The notes beneath the pieces are model-generated. The model saw only the letters and a list, made by a program, of their open reading frames with translations. It was not told the origin of the DNA and made no database searches. From positions 62,001 through 126,000 of the forward strand of contig CP046062.1 of assembly GCA_009676745.1 (NCBI GenBank): DNA of 64,000 nt, read 5' to 3'. Position 1 is the stretch's first letter, and the number at the start of each line of letters is the position of its first letter. Positions 9,431 to 17,646 of the stretch are shown here, in pieces. Source of the stretch: Leuconostoc mesenteroides subsp. mesenteroides. Lineage in GTDB: Bacteria > Bacillota > Bacilli > Lactobacillales > Lactobacillaceae. A program made the position numbers and the translations under genes.

Positions 9431-10744
9431 TTAATCAGTAATTTGTAACATAATCCATTCAATAATGGCATTTACCGTACTCGCTCTACGTTCTATGGTT
9501 GAGATGCTTAATTGTAATTTTTCAGTAACCATTTCCTCAATGATTTTCTGTTTATCTAATTTCTTATTTATCCGAATTCTTAATTGAATGAGTCGATTAA
9601 ATAAAGAATAAGACACAATTTCTCTAGCTAATAATACATTACGCTTACCCACATTTTGATTAATAATGTGTTGACCTCGTACTGTTAGTTCAAATAATGT
9701 CTCTTTTTGAAAGGCTAAATCAAAATACATTAAAATATTCTTAACATAATATTCTGCCTGTCTCGGATCAAAACCGAATGCATCCGCGATTTCCTGACGT
9801 TCCATTTTTTTATTTTTCAACAACATCATCAATTCAATGACTTTCGCCATATCGTTAGCTTGGGGGAAAAGTTGTCCCTTGGTTGGCTTTGTGACGACAC
9901 TTTGAGCATAAATTAGTAAGGATTCTTTGGTTTCTGTTTCATCTCGATCAATAAATTGAAACTCAAAACGTCGAATTTCATTAATACTATTATAATGATA
10001 AATATTATCAAATTGAAAAACTCGAATACGCGCATATTGACTGGCCGCATTAATCTCAAAAAAAACCGGAACTACTGGCTTTCTGGTAATTTGAAAGTCA
10101 GATAATAATTTGCGATAAGGAAAATAAAGTTGTCGAACCAGAAAGTTAGTCTCTTTAACCTGCTTTGCTTCAATGATATAGACTGCTTTAGGTGATTCTA
10201 AAACTGTATCAATTTCGATTTGAGGATTTTCAAGTTGTAAATTAAAAACTCTGTCACCTTGGTGATTTGTAATATTAAATCGCCATTTTCCACCGCCCAT
10301 TCGGCCATTTAGCGTACGAATAAAATCTGAATCGTCAAAGGAAGAGTCAAATGCGTTAGCTGCCAATCCTGCACTAATCCAGCTATTTTCGTTCCATTTA
10401 TCCGAATTTCCCAACAAAGACTCTAAGTTAGGAATTGGATATTTTTCAATTTTTGTTGGATTTTTTTCAGATAGATCGGCATACTCATTAAAATGCCCAA
10501 CCAAATACTTTTTACGTGATATTGGCAAAATATTTAGTTCATTTTCTAAAAATACGTCTGGTAAATCTTCTTTTTTATCAAATTTTGATAAGTTTCGAAA
10601 ATCTGGTCCCGACATTTTTTTTGAAATCCGATTGACTTCCATGGCCGTGATTTCGAAAAATCCATTTGATTTAAGTAGTTTCATATCGTTAGCGCGCATG
10701 CTCAAAACTTTTTGCCAAACTATATTTTTTGCACCATTAACCAT
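9431..10744 (-). CDS. Type II restriction endonuclease (PD-(D/E)xK-like)
   Basis: This protein of about 437 residues is encoded directly downstream of an adenine methyltransferase. The middle part contains NPQIEID followed by VYIIEAKQVK, which fits the D/E-x-K nuclease core. The C-terminal third reads like a winged helix (RQEIADAFGFDPRQAEYYV). I chose ATG 10744, which has GAGG 9-10 bp upstream, over a TTG two codons earlier. This ATG overlaps the methyltransferase stop by 8 bp, so translation is probably coupled. The family is not identified by name and the recognition site is unknown. The role is inferred from context plus the nuclease-like motif. Confidence 0.72.
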   Translation of the reverse strand: MVNGAKNIVWQKVLSMRANDMKLLKSNGFFEITAMEVNRISKKMSGPDFRNLSKFDKKEDLPDVFLENELNILPISRKKYLVGHFNEYADLSEKNPTKIEKYPIPNLESLLGNSDKWNENSWISAGLAANAFDSSFDDSDFIRTLNGRMGGGKWRFNITNHQGDRVFNLQLENPQIEIDTVLESPKAVYIIEAKQVKETNFLVRQLYFPYRKLLSDFQITRKPVVPVFFEINAASQYARIRVFQFDNIYHYNSINEIRRFEFQFIDRDETETKESLLIYAQSVVTKPTKGQLFPQANDMAKVIELMMLLKNKKMERQEIADAFGFDPRQAEYYVKNILMYFDLAFQKETLFELTVRGQHIINQNVGKRNVLLAREIVSYSLFNRLIQLRIRINKKLDKQKIIEEMVTEKLQLSISTIERRASTVNAIIEWIMLQITD

Positions 10745-11830
10745 GCACAATTACCTCAGCCACACGTTTACGTGAATTAGCATGTGCACCAACAGATCGG
10801 TTTACACTAACATGTTCAATCTTCACTCCTTTAATATCTCCATAAAGCTCATTAATTAAAGGCACATCAGAATTAGACAACAACACATGAACACCATTTT
10901 CATGTAGATGTTTGAACAAATCGCGCAATCTAACTTGCTGATCATAACCAAATGATGAACTATAGCTCGTAAAACTACTTGTCTCAGATATTGGAATATA
11001 GGGTGGATCAAAATATACAAAATCACCGGATTTTGCTTCTGAAACAGCTTGTTCAAAATCACCATTTAAAATTTTAATTTGTGCTGTATTTAAATATTTT
11101 GAAGAGGAAAAAATATTTGTTTTATCCGCAACGTTTGGATTTTTATAACTACCAAATGGCACATTATTTTGGCCCTTTTTATTAACGCGCCATAGCCCAT
11201 TAAAACCTGCCTTATTCATATATACGAAACGCGCTGCACGCTCAACAAATGTCATATTTTCTAAACGGCCATCACGGTCGGCTGACCGTAAATCTAAATA
11301 TAATTCTTTACTATGACTAGCTTGATATTTTCGTAACAACTCCAACATTTTTTCAGGTTGATCACGTACGGTTAGCCATGTTATGAATAGTTCTAAATTA
11401 AAATCGTTAATAACTGCACATTCCGGTTTTAGGTTAAGTAAAAAGGCACCGCCACCTAAAAATGGCTCAAAGTATGTCCCAAAATTTTTCGGAACATACT
11501 TAGCCAATTCAGGTAATAGTTGCCTTTTTCCACCGACCCATTTAATAAACGGTCGTAACTCAACTGAATGATTGCTTGTTGCTTGTTGCTTGTTGCTTGT
11601 TGCTTGTTGCTTGTTGCTTGTTGCTTGTTGCTTGTTGCTTGTTGCTTGTTGCTTGTTGCTTGTTGCTTGTTGCTTGTTGCTTGTTGCTTGTTGCTTGTTG
11701 CTTGTTGCTTGTTGCTTGTTGCTTGTTGCTTGTTGCTTGTTGCTTGTTGCTTGTTGCTTGTTGCTTGTTGCTTGTTGCTTGTTGCTTGTTGCTTGTTGCT
11801 TGTTGCTTGTTGCTTGTTGCTGCTAATCAT
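10737..11830 (-). CDS. Dam-like adenine-N6 DNA methyltransferase, phase-variable, out of frame here
   Basis: The body carries alpha-class N6-adenine methyltransferase motifs: PFIKWVGGKRQLLPEL and FEPFLGGGAF (SAM binding), then FDPPYIP (catalytic DPPY). The first motif is encoded upstream of 11507, so the TTG at 11507 cannot be the true start. Between the motif and the only well-placed ATG (11830, AAAGGA 8 bp upstream) lie about 35.7 copies of a 7-bp repeat. With this copy number the ATG leads to a 124-residue out-of-frame product ending at 11456. The methyltransferase frame is closed by TAG at 11825-11823. One more or two fewer repeats would give a 366- or 359-residue in-frame enzyme with an SNKQQAT-repeat tail. 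The core is close to DpnII/Dam methylases in length. Confidence 0.85.
11572..11821. repeat. 7-bp tandem repeat (TTGCTTG)n, about 35.7 copies
   Basis: A perfect 250-bp microsatellite of period 7 runs without interruption between the start codon and body of the methyltransferase gene. Because 7 is not a multiple of 3, each gain or loss of one unit changes frame. The minus strand contains no stop in any frame and always encodes the cycle S-N-K-Q-Q-A-T. Tandem repeats of this kind change length by slipped-strand mispairing. The exact copy number in the assembly should be treated with caution. Confidence 0.97.
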
Positions 11831-11854
11831 AGTCGTGATCCTTTATTTTGTCAA
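11826..11854 (-). promoter_or_regulatory. Near-consensus promoter overlapping the methyltransferase start codon
   Basis: On the minus strand TTGACA (11854-11849), a 17-bp spacer and TATGAT (11831-11826) form a near-perfect sigma-A promoter. The -10 hexamer contains the ATG at 11830. A Shine-Dalgarno-like AAAGGA (11844-11839) with 8-bp spacing lies between the two hexamers. Transcription from this promoter would begin inside the repeat and exclude the ATG. Either the hexamers are coincidental and a promoter lies further upstream, or two transcript types exist. Confidence 0.5.
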
Positions 11855-11902
11855 GTATTGAGATCTTAATTGTTGATCAGTTTTGATTTTGGATCAAGTT
11901 GA

Positions 11903-13621
11903 TTACCAAATAGCATTCATATTTCTAACAAATTTTGCTGTTCTTTTCTCGATTTGATTGGCGTTCCACTCAGTGATAACTTGTGAAATTAATTTATTAT
12001 TTATAATTTTAGATTGACTTAATTTTTTGAATTTTAACTGTAATGACCATTCTTCATCCCAGGTTAAACTTTTTTCAAGCAGTGTAAAATTACCAAATCT
12101 ATTAACAAAATCTCTATCATTACCAAGTTGTTCATCATTAGCTATTCTGATTAAACGATACTTTGGATTTTTATTTCCCTTAAACAAATCATATGAAGAT
12201 ATGGTTTCTCCATCTTCTACTGAAAGTAGTTCGGATAATAAAAACACATGCCCTTGTTTCGTATTACGGGACTGATTAATTGTCCATTTATCTCTATTCC
12301 AAAACGGTAAAGTAAGCTGAGCTCGTTCTTTTTTCTCAATTTCACCTAACTCAGTTGTTATATCTTCAACAGTTGTTGCTATTCCAGTTTTGATATTTCT
12401 AGCAACACGCACTAGGTCCTTCTCTAAATCGTTGGCAACTTCGCCTAATATAAATATATTAGTAGCATAAACACTCAATATTTTATGCAAAACTTTTCTA
12501 ATATCTGCTTCCTCAAATGCTCGATCGTACAATGCCAATATAATTGGATGAAAAGTTTTGACCAATAATGAAGCAGTGTCTACTAAATTTGCTAATTCTT
12601 GATCTTTAAAATATGACTTCAATCCTTTTACTAACCCTTGATATATATCCACATATTTTGCTAATTCGTCCAGTATTCTCCTAGCGTCAGCTGAATTTTG
12701 TAGGTTTTTACTTTTTCTCATTGTTCGGAAGAGCTTATCTTGATTTACTAATCCCGAATTAAACGCCCAATAGGATCGAATATATCTTGAAGTATCGTTA
12801 GATTTACGATCTAGCGTATTGAACACTTTTTCCCATTTTTTATTTGCATTATCAGCATCATCAGCTAAAAAGCCAAGTAATAAATTCTTTAATAAGTCTG
12901 CTTCTTCCAGGCTTTTTCCACGTGCATTTAGTGTTTCAAAAATGACAAATCCGTCTTTTGTAGACGATGTGTTAATTAAAATCACCTTAAATCTTTTAGT
13001 AAATACTTGAACTAGATGTTCTAACCTTTTTAATTGTTCAGGAACACCTAAATTTGTCACTCCATCTTTAGATATGTATTCCTTCACATGTTTTTGAAAG
13101 TACAGAAATGCATTGTTTAAGTTTTTTTCAGTTTGGTTACTACTATCTGATGTATTTCCTTTTAATAATAATGTAGTAAAAAAAGAAGCAACGTCATTTT
13201 CTGAGGGCAAAGTTAAGATAGGTGTCGTAAGATCACTTGCTAATAAGTAATTTTCCTGAATATCATCAACCCTGCGACGAGCATTATACTTCTCATCATC
13301 GCTAAGCTGAGAACTATACTTTTCATCACTAATAAAATGGTTAGCAACATTTCGTATTGATGCCAATAGTAGTGTTGACGTAATTAAACGTTGTTGTCCG
13401 TCAATCACCTCATAACCATTTTCGGATGTATTTGTCACAATTTGACCAAAAAAATGTTCATCTGAGTCATCTTTTAATACTTCCTCTAAATCATCCCACA
13501 AATCTTCAAGTTGAACGCTTTGCCACGAGTATTCACGTTGATATGCTGGAACGTGGTAACGAGCCTCATTTTCTGAAAGTAAAGAATGAATTGATTTTGT
13601 CTCTGGATTTGCAATTGCCAT
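11903..13621 (-). CDS. GmrSD-type DUF262 / DUF1524 protein (type IV restriction-like)
   Basis: This protein of about 572 residues has a DUF262 (GmrS-like) N-terminus with VPAYQREYSW, then FFGQIV and YEVIDGQQRL, the ParB-like nucleotide-binding DGQQR signature. The C-terminus has the DUF1524-type segment FVNRFGNFTLLEKSLTWD. The canonical HIxP catalytic histidine motif of DUF1524 is not visible, so the nuclease part may be divergent or inactive. ATG 13621 is preferred to a TTG five codons upstream. Such proteins cut modified phage DNA. The placement next to a restriction-modification pair supports defence, though the exact target is not predictable. Confidence 0.8.
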   Translation of the reverse strand: MAIANPETKSIHSLLSENEARYHVPAYQREYSWQSVQLEDLWDDLEEVLKDDSDEHFFGQIVTNTSENGYEVIDGQQRLITSTLLLASIRNVANHFISDEKYSSQLSDDEKYNARRRVDDIQENYLLASDLTTPILTLPSENDVASFFTTLLLKGNTSDSSNQTEKNLNNAFLYFQKHVKEYISKDGVTNLGVPEQLKRLEHLVQVFTKRFKVILINTSSTKDGFVIFETLNARGKSLEEADLLKNLLLGFLADDADNANKKWEKVFNTLDRKSNDTSRYIRSYWAFNSGLVNQDKLFRTMRKSKNLQNSADARRILDELAKYVDIYQGLVKGLKSYFKDQELANLVDTASLLVKTFHPIILALYDRAFEEADIRKVLHKILSVYATNIFILGEVANDLEKDLVRVARNIKTGIATTVEDITTELGEIEKKERAQLTLPFWNRDKWTINQSRNTKQGHVFLLSELLSVEDGETISSYDLFKGNKNPKYRLIRIANDEQLGNDRDFVNRFGNFTLLEKSLTWDEEWSLQLKFKKLSQSKIINNKLISQVITEWNANQIEKRTAKFVRNMNAIW

Positions 13622-13694
13622 ACTATTTTCTTCCAATCATATTATTAACTCAATTAGATCACAAAAAAAGGTCATAGCATATTACATTTAGATC

Positions 13695-13725
13695 ACAAAA
13701 AAGGACAGCTCATCAGCTGTTTTTC
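13695..13725 (-). terminator. Terminator overlapping the end of the small membrane-peptide gene
   Basis: ACAGCT / AGCTGT with the loop GATG is followed on the minus strand by CC and then TTTTTT. The stem includes the TGA stop of the 33-codon gene. The U-tract side is partly duplicated 34 bp away, next to the gmrSD start. Confidence 0.65.
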
Positions 13726-13814
13726 ACACGAACTGGCTGTGGTTGTCCGACATGTAAAACTTTTTTCAATGAAACACTCACTAAACCGACAGCGACAATA
13801 ATCAATAGTATCAT
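13713..13814 (-). CDS. Small membrane peptide, 33 residues
   Basis: An ATG at 13814 preceded by AAAGGAG with 8-bp spacing opens a 33-codon frame ending at a terminator hairpin. The product starts MILLIIVAVGLVSVSLKKV and ends HVGQPQPVRVKNS. It has one hydrophobic N-terminal helix followed by a short basic tail. The strong ribosome binding site and the terminator at its stop argue for a real gene. No family is recognised. It could be a membrane regulator, a toxin-like peptide or a small stress protein. Confidence 0.6.
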   Translation of the reverse strand: MILLIIVAVGLVSVSLKKVLHVGQPQPVRVKNS

Positions 13815-13885
13815 AATGGTTTCTCCTTTATTTAGTTGTTTACTATATTAGCGTTTGAACATTAAATTTAAATCAATAACACAAA

Positions 13886-13912
13886 AATAAAAACAGCTTC
13901 AAAAAGCTGTTT
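13886..13912 (-). terminator. Terminator at the end of pepV
   Basis: AAACAGCTT / AAGCTGTTT forms a 9-bp stem with a 4-base loop. On the minus strand it overlaps the pepV stop codon and is followed by TTATTTTTG. Confidence 0.65.
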
Positions 13913-15326
13913 AGTCTAAATTAGTAATTTCAGCAATTGCTTGTGCATAAATCGAAATTGAGCGGTACAAGTCATCAAGTAAAGCAAATTCGTTAACTTG
14001 GTGCATTGTGTCTGGTGAGTCTGGGAATAGTGCACCATAAGCAACACCACGTTTCATTAAACGACCGTATGTGCCACCACCAATGACTTGATCATGTGCT
14101 GGCAAACCGGTTTGGTCATGATAAACACGCAATAATGTTTCCACTATTGGGTCACTAGGTGCAACATAATGAGGGACTTGAGCATGTCCACCAATCGTTG
14201 GTTTTACATTCCATCCATTCAATTGAGAAGCAAGACCTGCTTCAATTTTTTCCGGTGTAATTCCCTTTGGATAACGGAAATTAAAGTTAATAAAGGCCTC
14301 GCCACCATCAACAAATTTCTGAATACCAACATTCATAGACAAAGGTCCCATCACATCATCAGTATATTGAACACCGAATTTTTCGCCAATAGTATCATCG
14401 TGTGCTGGTGTTCCCAAATACGTTAAGAATGACTTAGCTGTACCACCAAAATCAAAGTCTTGCAGGAAGTTTGCTAAGTAAGTTCCAGCGTTTTCTCCTG
14501 TTTCGGGCATCGCTCCATGAACTTGCTTACCGTTTAAGACAAATTTGATGATTTCACCATCAGTTTCAGTGGAACCAGATATCTTTGGATTTGCAACCAA
14601 AAACTCTTGGAATTCTGTTACGATTTTTTCTGAATGAGATGATTTTACCGTTGCACGAGCAATTCCAGGAACCATATTCGTACGCAATCCAGACTCAAAA
14701 TCAACAAGCATAACAGTTCCACCATTAGTCGCCTCACCCTTGATGATTACTTGAACATTTCCCTTTTCTCCGTTGATAATTGGATATTCAGCATCTGGTG
14801 AGAAGCCAAATACAGGCTCTGGCTCAACTTCAAAGTAACGAGTCATCCCCGTCCAATCATTTTCTTCGTCAGTTCCAAAAATCAGACGAACCCGACGTTT
14901 CAATGGTACATTCAAATCAGACAAAATTTTGAAAGCATAGTAGGCTGACATTCCTGGTCCCTTGTCATCTGAAGCACCGCGGGCAATAATCTTATCATCC
15001 GTTACAACAGGCTCAAATGGCTCAGTATCCCAACCCTCTCCTGCAGGCATCACATCAACGTGAGACAAAATAGCGACATATTCATCAGCATCTTTAGGAC
15101 CAATTTCAATATAGCCTACAATGTTGTCAATATTTTTGGTAGTGAAACCATCTCGCTCAGCAATAGACAACATCTTAACTAAAGCAGCCGTTGGGCCTGG
15201 CCCTAAAGGTGCATCAGGCGTTGCTTGTGAATCATCACGAACAGACTCAACAGCCAATAAGGCTTTTAAATCTTCAATATAGGCTGCTTTACGTTTCTCT
15301 GTTTCTTGTTTCCAATCAACTGTCAT
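13911..15326 (-). CDS. pepV: Dipeptidase PepV (M20 metallopeptidase)
   Basis: This 471-residue dinuclear zinc peptidase hydrolyses dipeptides in the cytoplasm of lactic acid bacteria. Metal-site motifs are visible: LSHVDVMPAGEGWD (His, Asp), RGASDDKGPGM (bridging Asp), GTDEENDWTGM (catalytic and ligand Glu), FSPDAEYP, and a C-terminal PDTMHQVNE (His ligand). Length is normal for PepV. It is probably a single-gene unit, with a terminator at its 3' end and its own promoter region upstream. Confidence 0.95.
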   Translation of the reverse strand: MTVDWKQETEKRKAAYIEDLKALLAVESVRDDSQATPDAPLGPGPTAALVKMLSIAERDGFTTKNIDNIVGYIEIGPKDADEYVAILSHVDVMPAGEGWDTEPFEPVVTDDKIIARGASDDKGPGMSAYYAFKILSDLNVPLKRRVRLIFGTDEENDWTGMTRYFEVEPEPVFGFSPDAEYPIINGEKGNVQVIIKGEATNGGTVMLVDFESGLRTNMVPGIARATVKSSHSEKIVTEFQEFLVANPKISGSTETDGEIIKFVLNGKQVHGAMPETGENAGTYLANFLQDFDFGGTAKSFLTYLGTPAHDDTIGEKFGVQYTDDVMGPLSMNVGIQKFVDGGEAFINFNFRYPKGITPEKIEAGLASQLNGWNVKPTIGGHAQVPHYVAPSDPIVETLLRVYHDQTGLPAHDQVIGGGTYGRLMKRGVAYGALFPDSPDTMHQVNEFALLDDLYRSISIYAQAIAEITNLD

Positions 15327-15442
15327 ATTTTTTTAACCTTTCTAGTAACTCGTATAATAATTATACCCTGTTATGGCATTTTTTTCTAATATTCATGTCA
15401 GGAATAATACTCAAATAATTCATATACTATATAACGCTATAA

Positions 15443-16651
15443 CTACGATTTTTTAATAATCGTAGCTAATTTCGCACGCAATACACGATCTGCAGCACAA
15501 ATATATAATCCTTGTCGGCCACGTTTTAATAGTACATTTAGCGCATTCAACATAATTGATTCTTTGTCTTGCTCACTAAATGAGTGCCCCTTTGTTTGCC
15601 GAAAAGCAGCATTATCCTCATATTTTTCGGTATGAACCACGATTTTATTCTTTTCGTCATCAAATGTGATACTAGGCCCGATAATCACACCCGCATAGTT
15701 TAAATCAAAACCTTGAATTGTGTACACTGATCCAACTTCATGAATTGTTTCCGGTCTCAACGCCCATGGTGTTGTACCTGTATCTAACTGGTCCCAAGGC
15801 AATTTAAAATCGTCTATTGTCACATACCAAGTACCGCGATTAACTGTATACGGATAATCCGTAGTCGCTAACAAACGTGACATGCCCACTCGCTTATTTT
15901 GTTGTTGAATCATTCTGTAAAGGGCATTAGCATTTGAAAAAATCTGAAAATCGAATCCATCGATATTATCCAATGTTGAAATTTCTTTATTTTGTGTTAA
16001 ATTGTCAATCCATTGAACAACATGCTCATTATGACCAAGCATACGATATTGATTACTTAATTGATATCTTTTTGGTGCGTACTGCGAAACGATTTCTTCT
16101 AACTTTTGATTTGTCCACATACTTTTGAATTTTAAGACTTGATGACTATCAAAAACTAAAATAATGACTTGAGCCCGTTTGATAATCTCAACTAGTTGGT
16201 TGGTTTGATTGAATTTATTGTAAGGATCAGGTTCAGTTAACAATAAATGTGCTTCGTCAATTAATACAACATCTGCATGACGTTGCGCTTTATCCATTTG
16301 ATGAATAAAAGTTGTAGGTTTTAGAAACTGTTTCTTTTTTAATTCTTCAGTTTTTCCTGCCAAATCACGGTATATTTTCCATATTTCAGCATGATTGACA
16401 AGTAAATAATTATTGGTCTGATGAAGTACTGACAATTCATTATTTAACACGGCATGTTGAAGTTGTTTAAATATTTCAAAGAGGACAACACTTTTCCCTG
16501 AGCCGGCGCCGCCTTCAATAATCAATACTTTCTTTTTTTCTTGCTTCAAACTCTGATTCACAAAGTTAACCACATCTCGAATTAAATAGGCCTGTTCAGT
16601 CGACAACTTTTCCTCATCAGAGAGAAGAAAACTATTTTTTTCCATAAACAT
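15443..16651 (-). CDS. DUF2075 family P-loop ATPase / helicase-like protein
   Basis: This protein of about 402 residues has Walker A GGAGSGKSVVLFEIF near residue 50 and Walker B VVLIDEAHLLLTEPDPYNKF. A middle part contains LSNQYRMLGH and the C-terminal part ends KRGRQGLYICAAD. This matches DUF2075 proteins, uncharacterised relatives of superfamily 1 helicases often found near defence genes. I chose ATG 16651 over GTG 16660; no strong ribosome binding site distinguishes them. It stands alone, and its substrate is unknown. Confidence 0.78.
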   Translation of the reverse strand: MFMEKNSFLLSDEEKLSTEQAYLIRDVVNFVNQSLKQEKKKVLIIEGGAGSGKSVVLFEIFKQLQHAVLNNELSVLHQTNNYLLVNHAEIWKIYRDLAGKTEELKKKQFLKPTTFIHQMDKAQRHADVVLIDEAHLLLTEPDPYNKFNQTNQLVEIIKRAQVIILVFDSHQVLKFKSMWTNQKLEEIVSQYAPKRYQLSNQYRMLGHNEHVVQWIDNLTQNKEISTLDNIDGFDFQIFSNANALYRMIQQQNKRVGMSRLLATTDYPYTVNRGTWYVTIDDFKLPWDQLDTGTTPWALRPETIHEVGSVYTIQGFDLNYAGVIIGPSITFDDEKNKIVVHTEKYEDNAAFRQTKGHSFSEQDKESIMLNALNVLLKRGRQGLYICAADRVLRAKLATIIKKS

Positions 16652-16767
16652 ATTGTACACTATCTACACAATGGCTCACATACAAAGTCACGCTAGATGA
16701 GTATTCTTATCACCTTCTTTGTGCATTAAGTAAAACTATCGTGTAAAATAATACTAAGGATTAAACT

Positions 16768-17589
16768 ATGAAAACATTAACTGAAGATATTTTATACCGA
16801 GTTATCAAAAAAAGAGCCAAAGACTCACATAAAGGGACCTATGGCCGTGTTCTAATCATTGGCGGTACGGCACAATTTGGTGGTGCAGTAATTATGAACG
16901 CATTGGCTGCGGTTAATTCTGGAGCCGGACTAGTAACCGTAGCCACAGACCCATCAAACTTTACTGCCTTACACAGTCGACTACCAGAAGCCATGGTAGT
17001 TGACTTTAATGAGGATCTGACCGAATATATTAAAAAATCAGACGTTATTTTAATCGGATCAGGTCTAGGCGATCGTATTGATTTAGTACAACATACATTC
17101 TATGTTATTTTGCCACGCCAAATACTCATCGTTGATGGTTCTGCTTTAACTTTAGTTGCTGAAAACAAGTTAAAGTGGCCAAAGTCACGGCTCGTTTTAA
17201 CACCACATCAGATGGAGTGGCAACGCCTCAGTGGTGTAACAATCGATGAACAATCTTTTGAAGCATTTAATATGCTAGCGCAACAAAGGATGAATGTTAA
17301 ACCAATTTTAGTTTTAAAACAACATCATACTCAAATTTATACCAGTGACTGTGCTTTTGAAATACCCGTCGGTGGACCTTACCAGGCTACCGGGGGGATG
17401 GGTGACACACTCGCAGGGATGATTGCCGGATTTACAGCACAGTTTATGCTGTCATTTCCAGAAGCAATTTTAGCCGCAGTCTATGCTCATTCTGCCATAG
17501 CTGACGAACTAGCTAAAACCCATTACATCACACTACCCACAAAAATCAGTGCCTCAATACCTGAATTTATGCATCGCTATGCTCGATAA
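16768..17589 (+). CDS. nnrD: ADP-dependent NAD(P)H-hydrate dehydratase
   Basis: This 273-residue ribokinase-fold enzyme repairs hydrated NAD(P)H. Family features are KGTYGRVLIIGGTAQFGGA at the N-terminus, LVLTPHQMEW in the middle and GPYQATGGMGDTLAGMIAG near residue 208, which holds the catalytic aspartate. The epimerase domain (NnrE) fused in many bacteria is absent, as is usual for single-domain YxkO-type proteins. It is followed closely by exoA on the same strand, so they are probably co-transcribed. Confidence 0.92.
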   Translation: MKTLTEDILYRVIKKRAKDSHKGTYGRVLIIGGTAQFGGAVIMNALAAVNSGAGLVTVATDPSNFTALHSRLPEAMVVDFNEDLTEYIKKSDVILIGSGLGDRIDLVQHTFYVILPRQILIVDGSALTLVAENKLKWPKSRLVLTPHQMEWQRLSGVTIDEQSFEAFNMLAQQRMNVKPILVLKQHHTQIYTSDCAFEIPVGGPYQATGGMGDTLAGMIAGFTAQFMLSFPEAILAAVYAHSAIADELAKTHYITLPTKISASIPEFMHRYAR

Positions 17590-17646
17590 CACGTTAAAAC
17601 AAACAGTATGTTAGAATGTCTATATAACGCTCAGGGGGAAAAAAAC

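Noticed and set aside
10737..11507. Methyltransferase starting at TTG 11507 as a normal intact gene
   Set aside because: This start would remove the IKWVGGKR SAM-binding motif that is encoded just upstream and is needed for activity.
11572..11821. CRISPR array or minisatellite of unknown function
   Set aside because: The unit is only 7 bp and has no spacers. Its position between a start codon and an enzyme body explains it better.
11568..11869. Three plus-strand ORFs encoding ACCLLLV repeats
   Set aside because: They exist only because the 7-bp repeat has no stop in any plus-strand frame. They have no start signals and no family resemblance.
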